NCBI RefSeq assembly: GCF_009687885.1
Contig: NZ_BLAF01000051.1
Location: 1-64,000 of the forward strand
Length of the DNA: 64,000 nucleotides
Origin: Acrocarpospora pleiomorpha
GTDB taxonomy: Bacteria > Actinomycetota > Actinomycetes > Streptosporangiales > Streptosporangiaceae
Direction: 5' to 3'
Shown here: positions 41,441 through 50,023 of the stretch, piece by piece
Layout: the number at the start of each line of letters is the position of its first letter
Position numbering within the stretch: the first letter of the stretch is position 1
Position numbers and translations under genes: made by a program
The notes under the pieces: model-generated
The model's input: only the letters and a program-made list of their open reading frames with translations
Database searches by the model: none
Told to the model about the DNA's origin: nothing

Positions 41441-42817
41441 TCAGCCGTCCGGTTTAGGTGATGATATCTCATCATGTCGGGATCGCCGCAGGTCGTGGGC
41501 GAGGACAACGATCACGACCGCCGCGACCGAGGTCATCGCCACCGCGAGCCCGCGCGGGTCGATGGGCAGGGCGGGGTCGCCGGGGGCGAACGCGCCGACC
41601 AGCCCGACCGCGAGGATCGCGCCGACGTAGCGGGCCGACTGGAACAGGCCGCCGACCACGCCGGACATGCCGGCGGGCGCACGCTCGTACATGAGCCGCT
41701 GCAGGCCGAGATTGCACAGCCCGTACGGCACGCCGAGCACCACGCCGTCGACCACGACGGCCCATGCGGGCGTCGCCGTACCGAACGAAATGATCGCGGC
41801 GACCCCGGCCAGCAGCAGCCCGCCGCCGGCCAGCAGGGTCCGCCCGACGCCGAAGCGGCGCATGACGCGACCGCCGAGCACGGTCGCCACGACGCTCGTG
41901 GCCGCGATCGGCATGATCAGGAGCCCGGTGTGCGCCGCGTCGAACCCGAGCGCGGTCTGCAACCACGGCGGCAGCCCGTAGAACGCGCCGTAGTAGGCCA
42001 GGTTGAACAGCACGAAGGTGCCAAGCACCAGCACCATCCCGGGGGCCGCGCCGAGCGCGCGGACGTCCACGAACGGCTCGGCGGCACGCCGTTCCCACCA
42101 CAGGAACCCGGCCCCGGCGACGACCACGGCGGCCAGGCCGGGAACCGACACCCTCGGGACGGCGAGCATCAGATCCAGCAGGCCGACCACCGCCGCCGCG
42201 AACAGGATGACTCCCACTGGATCGATCGAGCGGATCAAGCCGCCGCGTGCGGCCCGCTCCTCGGGGCCGATCGCGCGCCACGCGAGCACCAGCGCCCCCA
42301 GCATGACCGGCAGGTTGACCCAGAAGATGGCCTGCCACCCCGCCCAGGAGGTCAGCAGCCCGCCGAGCACCGGGCCGACCGCCCCGGCGGTCGTGTTGAC
42401 CGTCGCGACGGCGGACAGCCCCGTCGTGTCGCCGCTGCGCCGGATGACGACCATCGCGCACGGGAACGCGGCCGACACACCGGCGGCCTGCACGCACCGG
42501 CATAGCACGAGCAGCGGCAGCGACGTGGCCAGAGCCGCCGCCGCGGAGGCGATCGCCGCCACCGCCAGCCCGGCCGCGAACAGCTTGCGCGGGCCGACGC
42601 GGTCCGCCACCCGGCCGAGCACCGGCTGGCAGACGCACGCGGTCAGGTAGAAGACGGTCACCACCCACGTCGTCGTGGCCAGCGGCTGGGCGAAGTCGCG
42701 CTGGATGGGCGCGAGCGCCACCGCGATCATCGAGGAGTTGAGCGGAGCGAGCATGGTGCCCGAGAGCAGCGCCGCAAGGGCCAATCTCGTCTTGCGCGTC
42801 GCTCGGACGGTCGTCAT
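41441..42817 (-). CDS. MFS transporter (DHA2/EmrB-like)
   Basis: 458 residues from the ATG at 42817, which overlaps the preceding stop (ATGA). About 12-14 membrane segments, with motif A (GRVADRVGPRKLF) after the second helix and the DHA2-type motif (AVGPVLGGLLTSWAGWQAIFWVNLPV) in helix 5. Such proteins export drugs or hydrophobic acids by proton antiport. In this operon (CoA-transferase, oxidoreductase, IclR) it may export a toxic intermediate or take part in substrate movement. Confidence 0.88.
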   Translation of the reverse strand: MTTVRATRKTRLALAALLSGTMLAPLNSSMIAVALAPIQRDFAQPLATTTWVVTVFYLTACVCQPVLGRVADRVGPRKLFAAGLAVAAIASAAAALATSLPLLVLCRCVQAAGVSAAFPCAMVVIRRSGDTTGLSAVATVNTTAGAVGPVLGGLLTSWAGWQAIFWVNLPVMLGALVLAWRAIGPEERAARGGLIRSIDPVGVILFAAAVVGLLDLMLAVPRVSVPGLAAVVVAGAGFLWWERRAAEPFVDVRALGAAPGMVLVLGTFVLFNLAYYGAFYGLPPWLQTALGFDAAHTGLLIMPIAATSVVATVLGGRVMRRFGVGRTLLAGGGLLLAGVAAIISFGTATPAWAVVVDGVVLGVPYGLCNLGLQRLMYERAPAGMSGVVGGLFQSARYVGAILAVGLVGAFAPGDPALPIDPRGLAVAMTSVAAVVIVVLAHDLRRSRHDEISSPKPDG

Positions 42818-43812
42818 CCTGCGGGACCACCGGTCCGCAGCAGCAGCTTGCCCCGGACCCGGCCGTCGGCCAGTTCGCGCAGCGCACGCGGCCCCTGATC
42901 GAGCGGGAGTACGTCGTGGACATGGTGGCGCAGCCGGCCGGCCGCGGCCCAGTCGAAGATCTCGCGGAGGTTCCGCTCGTGCGCCGCCCGGTCCCGCCGG
43001 ACGAACTCGCCCCAGAACACCCCGACCACCGAGGCGCCCTTGACCAGCGGGATGTTCAGCCCGACGCGCGGGATACCGCCCGAGGCGAACCCGATCACGA
43101 GGTACCGGCCGCCCCACGCGACCGCGCGTACCGCCGACTCGGCCACCGCGCCGCCGACCGGGTCGAACACCACGTCCGCACCCGCTCCGCCGGTCAGTTC
43201 CTTGATCGCGGCCTTGGCGCTGCCGGCGTCGCCGTAGGAGAAGGTCTCGTGCGCGCCGTGCAGACGGGCCGACTCGGCCCGCTCCGGGGTGGAGGCGCCC
43301 GCGATCACCCGGGCGCCGAGCAGGTTCCCCACGTCCACGGCGGCGGAGCCGACCCCGCCCGCGGCGCCGAGCACGGCGAGCGTCTCGCCCGCGCGCAGCC
43401 CGGCCCGCTGGACGAGTGCGTGATAGGCGGTCGAGTAGGCCACCAGGATCGCCGCGGCCTGCCGGTCGGTGACGTGGCCGGGCACTTTGGTGACCCGGTC
43501 CGCCCGGACCAGTACGGCGTCGCGGGCGCACCCGTACTCCTCGTTGCCCGCCACGCGGTCGCCGGGCCGTACGGACGTGACTCCCGCGCCGACGGCCACG
43601 ACCGTGCCGGCGTACTCGCTGCCGGGGGAGAACGGCGGCTCCGGCCGCACCACGTGCGTGCCCGCGATGATCAGCGTGTCGTGGAAGTTCAGCCCCACGT
43701 GGCTGACCGCGACCACCACCTCGCCCGGCCCCGGGCTCGGCGTCGCCACGTCGGCCAGCTCGAGATCCTCGGGCCCGCCGAGGCGGGCGCAGACCAGCGC
43801 GCGCCCGCTCAC
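42814..43812 (-). CDS. NADPH:quinone oxidoreductase family protein
   Basis: 332 residues from a GTG overlapping the CoA-transferase stop. GroES domain with GLNFHDTLIIAGTHV and SEYAGTVVAVGAGV; Rossmann motif GAAGGVGSAAV; C-terminal GRVRGKLLLR. No zinc ligands. It is a zinc-free medium-chain reductase, probably acting on an enoyl-type double bond. Position between a CoA-transferase and a transporter suggests that the substrate is a CoA ester or its acid from the same pathway. Confidence 0.88.
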   Translation of the reverse strand: MSGRALVCARLGGPEDLELADVATPSPGPGEVVVAVSHVGLNFHDTLIIAGTHVVRPEPPFSPGSEYAGTVVAVGAGVTSVRPGDRVAGNEEYGCARDAVLVRADRVTKVPGHVTDRQAAAILVAYSTAYHALVQRAGLRAGETLAVLGAAGGVGSAAVDVGNLLGARVIAGASTPERAESARLHGAHETFSYGDAGSAKAAIKELTGGAGADVVFDPVGGAVAESAVRAVAWGGRYLVIGFASGGIPRVGLNIPLVKGASVVGVFWGEFVRRDRAAHERNLREIFDWAAAGRLRHHVHDVLPLDQGPRALRELADGRVRGKLLLRTGGPAG

Positions 43813-44978
43813 GACACCACGCCCGCGGACAGGAAGCCGTCCACCTCGTCGGCGGAGAACCCGGCCGCGCGCAGCACCGCCACGGTGTCCGCGCCGAGTT
43901 CGGGGGGCGCCGTGCGCAGGCCGGGCAACTCGCCGTCGTAGCGGACCGGGTGCCGCAGCACGGTCGCCCGCTCCTCGCCCACGGGGAACTCGGCGAGCAG
44001 CCCTTCCGCGGCCACCTGCGGGTCGGCACGCACGTCGTCGTAGGTGGCCACGCGCTCGATCCAGAACCCGCGCGGCTCCAGCCGGGAGGCGACCTCCGCG
44101 TAGGTCATCCCGGCGAGCACCCGGGCCACCGCCGCGGTGTACTCCTCCCGCTTGGTCCGCCTGGCCCGCTGGTCGTAACCGGCCAGCTCGGGAGCGCCGA
44201 GCGCGTCGCCGAGGTCGTCCTCAGAGCCGTTGAGCGCGATCACGATCGAGGTGTCCCGCAGCGCGTACACGCCGTAGGGGGCATCGATCGACCAGCACGC
44301 CAGCTCGGCGGGGCGGCGGACGTCGGTCTCGGTCCTGCGGCCGGAGTAGTACAGCGCGAGCGATTCCGCCTGCAGGTCGAGCCCGGCGCCGAGCAGGCTC
44401 GACTCGACCCGCGTGCCCTCGCCGGTGGTCAGTTTGCGCGCGTAAGCGGCCAGCACGCCCATCGCGAGCAGCGCCGCGCCGTGCTGGTCCACGACGGGCG
44501 TGCCGGCCGCGGTGGGGCGGTCGCCGGTGACGTCCACAAGACCGGTGCGCGCCTGCACTAGCAGGTCCACCCCCGGCCGCCCGGCCATCGGGCCGCGCGA
44601 GCCCCAGCCGCTGGCCGAGGCGTAGATGATGTCCGGCTTGATCGCGCGCACCGCCTCGTACCCCAGGCCGAGCTTCTCCAGCGCGCCGCCCCGATAGTTC
44701 TCCAGCAGCACGTCGGCCTGCTCGATGAGCGGGCGGAGCACGGTGCGGGCGTCCGGGTGCTTGAGGTCGACGGCGATCGAGCGCTTGTTCCGGTTGACCG
44801 ACAGGAAGGTCACGCTGCGCCCGGCGACCCGGATCCCCGAGCTGCCGATCCTGCGCTCCCACGACCCGCCGGGCGGTTCGACCTTGACGACGTCGGCGCC
44901 GAGGTCGGCCAGGTACTGCGAGGCCGCGGGTCCCTGCACGAAGTGCGAGAAACTCAGCACCCTCATCGAGTCGATCAT
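43809..44978 (-). CDS. CaiB/BaiF family (class III) CoA-transferase
   Basis: 389 residues from the ATG at 44978 (GGGAGG upstream). Family start VLSFSHFVQGPAASQYLADLGADVVKVEPPGG, then FLSVNRNKRSIAVDLKHPD, and the catalytic Asp in GRPGVDLLVQARTGL. Class III transferases move CoA between organic acids through a glutamyl or aspartyl ester. It opens the operon CoA-transferase, oxidoreductase, MFS, IclR and is transcribed from a promoter carrying island operator copy 4. The acid partner is unknown. Confidence 0.9.
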   Translation of the reverse strand: MIDSMRVLSFSHFVQGPAASQYLADLGADVVKVEPPGGSWERRIGSSGIRVAGRSVTFLSVNRNKRSIAVDLKHPDARTVLRPLIEQADVLLENYRGGALEKLGLGYEAVRAIKPDIIYASASGWGSRGPMAGRPGVDLLVQARTGLVDVTGDRPTAAGTPVVDQHGAALLAMGVLAAYARKLTTGEGTRVESSLLGAGLDLQAESLALYYSGRRTETDVRRPAELACWSIDAPYGVYALRDTSIVIALNGSEDDLGDALGAPELAGYDQRARRTKREEYTAAVARVLAGMTYAEVASRLEPRGFWIERVATYDDVRADPQVAAEGLLAEFPVGEERATVLRHPVRYDGELPGLRTAPPELGADTVAVLRAAGFSADEVDGFLSAGVVS

Positions 44979-45005
44979 GCAACCTCCCAGCAGCGGTGTA
45001 GTGCG

Positions 45006-45060
45006 ACCGTAGAAACACACGGTCCCCGCCCTCAACATCACGTTCCCGCTGGGTGGAAAC
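45006..45060 (-). promoter_or_regulatory. Island operator copy 4 and CoA-transferase promoter
   Basis: On the minus strand GTTTCC-N7-GGGAAC (45060-45042) is followed after six bases by TTGAGG (45035-45030) and, 18 bases on, by TACGGT (45011-45006) as -10. The geometry is the same as in copies 3 and 6. The site lies between the CoA-transferase and the divergent alpha/beta hydrolase and may serve both. Confidence 0.75.
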
Positions 45061-45093
45061 GCGCCCACACAGGGCGGGCCTCGGTCCGGCACC

Positions 45094-45981
45094 ATGGCCG
45101 CCATGGTAAGTGGGTTTTCCCCGATACGTGTCCGGCTCCCGGGCCACGTGATCAACTGCGTGGTCGCGGGCCAGGGACCCGCGGTGCTGCTCCTCCACGG
45201 GTGGCCGCAGACCGCCCACGCGTGGCGCGAGGTGGTGCCGCTGCTCGCCGACCGGTACACCGTCGTGGCCCCCGACCTGCCCGGCTTCGGGGCCAGTTCG
45301 CGGCCGGACGGCGGGTACGACAAGCGCACGGTGGCGAGCACCCTGGCCCGGCTCATGGCCGCCCTCGGCCTGGCCCGCTACCACCTCGTCGGCCACGACG
45401 TCGGCGGCCAGATCGCCTACCCGCTCGCCGCGCTGTACCCGGAGTCGGTGCGCAGCCTGACGTTCGTCGAGGCGGGCATCCCCGGGCTCGGCGACAGCCT
45501 CGCCGCGGCGAACCCGCTGACCGGCGGGTCCTGGCATTTCGGCTTCAACATGGTGCCCGACCTGCCGGAGTTCCTGCTCGCCGGCCGCGAGCGCGGCTAT
45601 CTGGAGTTCATGTTCCGCCGCGACACGGTGGGCCTGTACGCGACCGGCGCGATCGACGACGCGGCCATGGACGTGTACGCGCGTGCCCTGGCCGCCCCCG
45701 GAGCGGTGCGCGCCACAATGGGCTACTACCGGGCGCTGCCGATCGACATCGCGGACAACAGGGAGCTGTGCGCCGCCGGGCCGCTGCGGGTGCCCGCGCT
45801 GGTGGTGGGCGCGCGACACGGCGTGGGGCTCGGCTGGCTGGACACGGTCCAGGAGGCCGTGGCGGACGTGACCGCGCGCTGGGTGGAGGACTGCGGACAC
45901 TACGTGCCCGAGGAGCGCCCCGCCGAGCTGGCGCGGCTGCTGACGGAGGCATGGCAGGAGGGTGATTCGGGTGACGAGTGA
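45094..45981 (+). CDS. Alpha/beta hydrolase, Asp-nucleophile type
   Basis: 295 residues. HGWPQT near residue 35 forms the oxyanion hole, the nucleophile elbow is GHDVGG (Asp rather than Ser), and the end has DCGHYVPEE with the catalytic His. An Asp nucleophile places it with haloalkane dehalogenases, fluoroacetate dehalogenases and soluble epoxide hydrolases. It is divergent from the CoA-transferase and overlaps a second hydrolase gene. An ATG three codons downstream (45103) is an alternative start. Substrate unknown. Confidence 0.86.
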   Translation: MAAMVSGFSPIRVRLPGHVINCVVAGQGPAVLLLHGWPQTAHAWREVVPLLADRYTVVAPDLPGFGASSRPDGGYDKRTVASTLARLMAALGLARYHLVGHDVGGQIAYPLAALYPESVRSLTFVEAGIPGLGDSLAAANPLTGGSWHFGFNMVPDLPEFLLAGRERGYLEFMFRRDTVGLYATGAIDDAAMDVYARALAAPGAVRATMGYYRALPIDIADNRELCAAGPLRVPALVVGARHGVGLGWLDTVQEAVADVTARWVEDCGHYVPEERPAELARLLTEAWQEGDSGDE

Positions 45982-46798
45982 CGTGGTGCTGATCCACGGG
46001 GCCTGGCACGGGGCCGGGCACCTCGTGGCGCTCTGCAAGGAGCTGACCGCCAGGGGCCACCGCGTCCTGGCGCTCGACCTGGTGGGCCACGGCACCCGGG
46101 CCCGCTTCCCAGCGAGCTACCTCACCAGGGACGTCGCCGCGCTGCGCACCGAGCCGTCCCCGCTCGCGGACCTGAGCCTCGACGACGTGGCGGCGGACGT
46201 GGTGGCCACGCTGCGCCGGTTCGCCGCCCCGCCGGTCGTGGCCGCGCACAGTATGGGCGGGGCGGTGGCCACCCGGGTCGCCGAACTGGCCCCTGAGCTG
46301 GTGGCCGGGCTGGTGTACGTGACCGCGTTCGTCCCCACCTCGCTGGGTCCCGCGGGCGCGTACCTGGCGCTGCCGGAGGCGAAGACCGCGCTCGGCGGCG
46401 GGCTCTACCTGGGCGATCCCGCCGCCGTCGGCGCGGTACGGATCGACCCGCGCAGCACCGACCCCGCCTACCAGGACGAACTGCACGCGGCCTACTTCAC
46501 CGACCTCGACCGCCCCGGCTTCCTGGCGATGGCCGCCTCCCTCACCCCGGATCAGCCGATGTCGTTCCTCACCACCCCGACCGGGGCCACGGCCGAGCGC
46601 TGGGGGAGCGTGCCCCGGACCTACATCCGCACCCTCCGCGACCGCGCGCTGCCCGTCGCGCTCCAGGACGTGATGATCCGGCATGCCGACGAGCTGGCCC
46701 CCGCGACCGCGTTCACCCAGGCGACCCTCGACGCGGGGCACGCCGTCTTCGCCGGCAGCCCGGCCGAGGTGGCGGACATCATCCACGACGCAACCTGA
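45971..46798 (+). CDS. Alpha/beta hydrolase, Ser-nucleophile type
   Basis: 275 residues from the GTG at 45971, chosen because GGAGG lies eight bases upstream; it overlaps the previous gene by 11 bases. VLIHGAWHGAGH near the start and the nucleophile elbow AHSMGG (Ser) mark it as a member of the plant-esterase / salicylate-binding-protein-like AB_hydrolase_6 group; His near the end (DAGHAVFAGSP) completes the triad. Coupled to the first hydrolase. It ends 20 bases inside the convergent ABC gene. Confidence 0.86.
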   Translation: MTSDVVLIHGAWHGAGHLVALCKELTARGHRVLALDLVGHGTRARFPASYLTRDVAALRTEPSPLADLSLDDVAADVVATLRRFAAPPVVAAHSMGGAVATRVAELAPELVAGLVYVTAFVPTSLGPAGAYLALPEAKTALGGGLYLGDPAAVGAVRIDPRSTDPAYQDELHAAYFTDLDRPGFLAMAASLTPDQPMSFLTTPTGATAERWGSVPRTYIRTLRDRALPVALQDVMIRHADELAPATAFTQATLDAGHAVFAGSPAEVADIIHDAT

Positions 46799-48311
46799 TC
46801 ACACCGCCTGGGATGGCGGCGAGCAGCTCGCGGGTGAACGGTGCCTCGGGGGCGGCGAGCACATCGGCGGTCGGGCCGGATTCGATGATCCTGCCGTCCC
46901 GCATCACCGCGAGCCGTGCCGCGGCGGCGGCCACCACGGCGAGGTCGTGCGAGATGAGCAGGCACGCCATCCCGTGCTTGTCCTGGAGGCGGCGCAGCAG
47001 CGCGAGGATCTGGGCCTGGGTCACCGCGTCCAGGGCGGACACCGGTTCGTCGAGCACGATCAGGTCGGGCGACGGCGCCAGCGCGCGGGCGATGGCGACG
47101 CGCTGGCGCTGCCCGCCGGACAGCGCCGAGGGCCGCCGCCGGGCGACCTCGGGCGGCAGCGCGACATCCTCCAGCATGCGTCGCACCCGTTCCCGGCGCT
47201 GCGCCTGGGTGCCCGCGCGCAGCGGTTCCGCGATGATCCGGCCCACGCTCATCAGCGGGTCGAGCGACGCGTACGGATTCTGCGTGACGAACTGCACCCG
47301 ACCGGCCCTGACCGGCACGCCGTCCAGCAGCACGCTCCCGCCCGTCGGCTCGAGAAGCCCGGTGATCATGCGGGCCACGGTCGACTTGCCCGACCCCGAC
47401 GCGCCGACCAGCCCGAGCGTGCCCGCCCGGTCCAGCGCGAACGAAGCGCCCTCGACCGCGACTCTGCCGCCCGGATACACCTTGCGCAGGTCGCGGACCG
47501 CGAGCAGCGGGTCTCCCGCGACCGGTGCGGGCCCGGTCAGCGGCCGGGGGGCCGAGTCGAGCAGCAGCCGGGTGTAGGCGGCCGCCGGACTGCCGAGCAC
47601 CCGCTCCGCCGGACCTTCCTCCACCACCCGGCCCTCGGTCATGACGGCCACCCGGTCCGCGCGGTCCGCGGCGACGCCGAGGTCGTGGGTGATCAGGAGA
47701 ATGCTCGTACCGTCCCTGGCCGCGACCTTCTGGATGAGGTCGAGCACGGTCTTCTGCACCGTGGTGTCGAGCGCGGAGGTCGGCTCGTCGGCGATCAGCA
47801 GCGCGGGCCGTCCGGCGAGCGCCATGCCCAGCAGCACCCGCTGCCGGAAGCCGCCGGAGAGCTGGTGCGGGTGACGGCCGAGCACCTCCGCCGGGTCGGG
47901 GATGCCCACCCGGCCGAGCGCGTCTTCGAGGGCGCCCTCGCCAGGCCGAGGGGTCCCGGTCAGCCGCAGGGCCTCGGCGAGCTGGGCGCGCACGGTCATC
48001 AGCGGATTGAGCGCGGTCCCCGGGTCCTGGGGCACGAACGCGATCCGCCGTCCGCGCAGCCGCCGCCACCCCCGCTCCCGCAGGCCGTCCACCCGATCAC
48101 CCCCGAAAGTGATCGCGCCGCCGGTCACCCGGGCCGTGTCGGGGAGCAGGCCGGCCAGCGCGTGCGCGAGCGTGGACTTGCCCGACCCCGACTCGCCGAC
48201 CACCGCCACGATCTGCCCGGCCTCCACCGTCAGGTCGGCGCCGTCCACGGCGGGTCGGCCTCGCCCGTACCGTACGGTCAGGCCGCGTACGGCCAGCAGG
48301 GGTGTCATCAT
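46779..48311 (-). CDS. Oligopeptide-type ABC transporter, fused double ATPase
   Basis: 510 residues from the ATG at 48311 (overlapping the permease stop). Two complete DppD/DppF-type ATPases in one chain: first P-loop GESGSGKST near residue 41 with LSGGFRQR signature, second GASGSGKST near 310 with LSGGQRQR. Walker B LLIADEPTSALD and LIVLDEPVSALD. It drives uptake through the two permeases encoded upstream. Last gene of a five-gene operon. Family 5 importers take peptides, nickel or other small solutes. Confidence 0.92.
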   Translation of the reverse strand: MMTPLLAVRGLTVRYGRGRPAVDGADLTVEAGQIVAVVGESGSGKSTLAHALAGLLPDTARVTGGAITFGGDRVDGLRERGWRRLRGRRIAFVPQDPGTALNPLMTVRAQLAEALRLTGTPRPGEGALEDALGRVGIPDPAEVLGRHPHQLSGGFRQRVLLGMALAGRPALLIADEPTSALDTTVQKTVLDLIQKVAARDGTSILLITHDLGVAADRADRVAVMTEGRVVEEGPAERVLGSPAAAYTRLLLDSAPRPLTGPAPVAGDPLLAVRDLRKVYPGGRVAVEGASFALDRAGTLGLVGASGSGKSTVARMITGLLEPTGGSVLLDGVPVRAGRVQFVTQNPYASLDPLMSVGRIIAEPLRAGTQAQRRERVRRMLEDVALPPEVARRRPSALSGGQRQRVAIARALAPSPDLIVLDEPVSALDAVTQAQILALLRRLQDKHGMACLLISHDLAVVAAAAARLAVMRDGRIIESGPTADVLAAPEAPFTRELLAAIPGGVIRLRRG

Positions 48312-49099
48312 CGCTCCGATCGCGTGCGCAGCACGTGTCCAAGGTGATTGACCGCGAGCACCACGGCGACGATGACGAGACCCGGCACGGTCGTCAGCCA
48401 CCACGCCGAGGCGAGGAACGGACGCCCCGCGCTGATCAGCGAGCCCCACTCGGGCGCCGGCGGCGGGGCCCCGAAGCCGAGAAAGCCCAGGGCCGCCACG
48501 GTGAGGATGGCGTTGCCCAGCTCGAGCGTCGCCAGCGCGGCGAGCGGCCCCGCGGCGTTGGGCAGCACGTGGGTCAGCAGCACCGTGGGACGCCCGGTCC
48601 CGCACACCGCGGCCGCCTCGACGTACCCCGACCCGCGGACCCTGATGACCTCGGCGCGCATGATCCGGGAGAACACCGCCGCCGCCGACACGCCCACCCC
48701 GACGGCCACCTCGCGCGTCCCCGGCCCGAGCACCGCCACGATCACGAGGACCAGCAGGAAGGACGGCACGGCGAGCAGCACCTCCACCGCGCGCATGACC
48801 AGGCCGTCCAGCCGCCCCCGAGCGGTGCCCGCCACCAGCCCGATCGCCGAGCCGGCGATGACGGCGATGCCCACCGCGATGACGGCGGCCTGCAGCGAGG
48901 GGGCCGATCCGTGCACGACTCTGGCGAACATGTCCCGGCCCAGTTCGTCCGTGCCGAACAGATGCCCGGCCCCCGGCGGCAGCAGCCGTTCGGCGAGATC
49001 GCCGCGCACCGGGTCGGCGGGCGAGAACAGGGAGGGAGCGAGCGCGGCGGCCGTGGCCGCCAGCAGCACCAGGGCCGACGGCACGACGCCGAGCCTCAC
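48308..49099 (-). CDS. Oligopeptide-type ABC permease (DppC-like)
   Basis: 263 residues from a GTG overlapping the preceding stop. DppC layout: N-terminal helix, then HLFGTDELGRDMFARVVHGS and five more membrane segments with the EAA loop (SGYVEAAAVCGTGRPTVLLTHVLPNA). Pairs with the DppB-like permease. Part of the importer operon of the catabolic island. Confidence 0.92.
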   Translation of the reverse strand: MRLGVVPSALVLLAATAAALAPSLFSPADPVRGDLAERLLPPGAGHLFGTDELGRDMFARVVHGSAPSLQAAVIAVGIAVIAGSAIGLVAGTARGRLDGLVMRAVEVLLAVPSFLLVLVIVAVLGPGTREVAVGVGVSAAAVFSRIMRAEVIRVRGSGYVEAAAVCGTGRPTVLLTHVLPNAAGPLAALATLELGNAILTVAALGFLGFGAPPPAPEWGSLISAGRPFLASAWWLTTVPGLVIVAVVLAVNHLGHVLRTRSER

Positions 49100-50022
49100 G
49101 CGGCACGCTCCCGGGGATCCACCAGTGGATGAGCCACGTCCACGGCGAGCGTGAGCAGCGTGACGGCCGCCGTGGCCACCACCACCAGGCCCTGCAGCAT
49201 GGGCAGGTCCCGGGTCGTGACCGCGGACTCGATCAGCCGGCCGAGCCCGTTACGCGCGAAGACCGTCTCCACCACGACCGACCCGGACAGCAACCAGCCG
49301 ACCAGCAGCGCGGTCATCGTCAGCGCGGGCATGGCGGCGTTGCGCAGCGCGTGTGCCGTCACCGCCCGCGCCCGCGACGCGCCTTTGGCCCGCGCGGTGT
49401 CGACGTACGGCTGCCGCATCTCCACGGTCAGCCGTTCCAGGAGCACCTGCGCCACGAAGGCCGACGACGGCACCGCCAGGGTCACGGCGGGCAGCACCAG
49501 ACCGGCGAGCCCGTCCTCGCCCCGGGCGGGGAACAGCGGCAGCCCGAACGAGAACGCCTGCAACAGCACCAGACCGAGCCAGAAGGTCGGGACCGACAGC
49601 GAAAGGCCGGGCAGCGCGCCGAGCAGGCGGCGCAGCCACAGGTGCCGGGTGTGCGCGGCCGACCAGGCGATCAGGAAGCCGAGCGGGATCGCCACCAGCA
49701 GCGCGCCGCCCGCCAGCGCGAGCGTGCGCGGCGCGGCCAGGGCGATCGTCGCGCCGACGTCCCGCCCGGTCTGGAACGACGTGCCGAGGTTGCCGCGCAG
49801 GGCGTCGAGGAGCCCGTCGGCATAGCGTTCGACCGCCGGGCGGTCCAGGCCGTACTCGGCGCGCAGCGCGGCCACCCGCGCCTCGTCCACCCCGTTCTCC
49901 GGGCCGATCATGATCCGTACGGGATCGGCGGGCAGGAGCGAGAAGGCGGCGAAGGTGAGCGTGTAGGCCGCCAGCACCACGGCCGCCGCCTGCACGAGGC
50001 GCCGCGCCACGAACCGGGTCAC
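49096..50022 (-). CDS. Oligopeptide-type ABC permease (DppB-like)
   Basis: 308 residues. N-terminal VARRLVQAAAVVLAAYTLTFAAFSLLPADPVR is typical of DppB, and the EAA loop reads QPYVDTARAKGASRARAVTAHALRNA. Six membrane segments. Its stop overlaps the DppC-like start, and it begins one base after the stop of a gene of unknown function that separates it from the binding protein. Confidence 0.92.
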   Translation of the reverse strand: MTRFVARRLVQAAAVVLAAYTLTFAAFSLLPADPVRIMIGPENGVDEARVAALRAEYGLDRPAVERYADGLLDALRGNLGTSFQTGRDVGATIALAAPRTLALAGGALLVAIPLGFLIAWSAAHTRHLWLRRLLGALPGLSLSVPTFWLGLVLLQAFSFGLPLFPARGEDGLAGLVLPAVTLAVPSSAFVAQVLLERLTVEMRQPYVDTARAKGASRARAVTAHALRNAAMPALTMTALLVGWLLSGSVVVETVFARNGLGRLIESAVTTRDLPMLQGLVVVATAAVTLLTLAVDVAHPLVDPRERAA

Positions 50023-50023
50023 C

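Noticed and set aside
41459..41474. Inverted repeat TGATGA-TATC-TCATCA upstream of the IclR gene
   Set aside because: It lies inside the end of the transporter coding sequence and does not resemble the island operator; a role in IclR autoregulation is possible but unsupported.
41441..44029. Extension of the DHA2-type transporter to 862 residues
   Set aside because: The N-terminal 400 residues are out-of-frame translation of the oxidoreductase and CoA-transferase genes; the ATG at 42817 begins a normal MFS protein.
46779..49106. Extension of the double ATPase to 775 residues
   Set aside because: The extra N-terminal part is an Arg/Ala/Gly-rich shadow of the permease gene; the ATGA overlap at 48311 gives the proper start.
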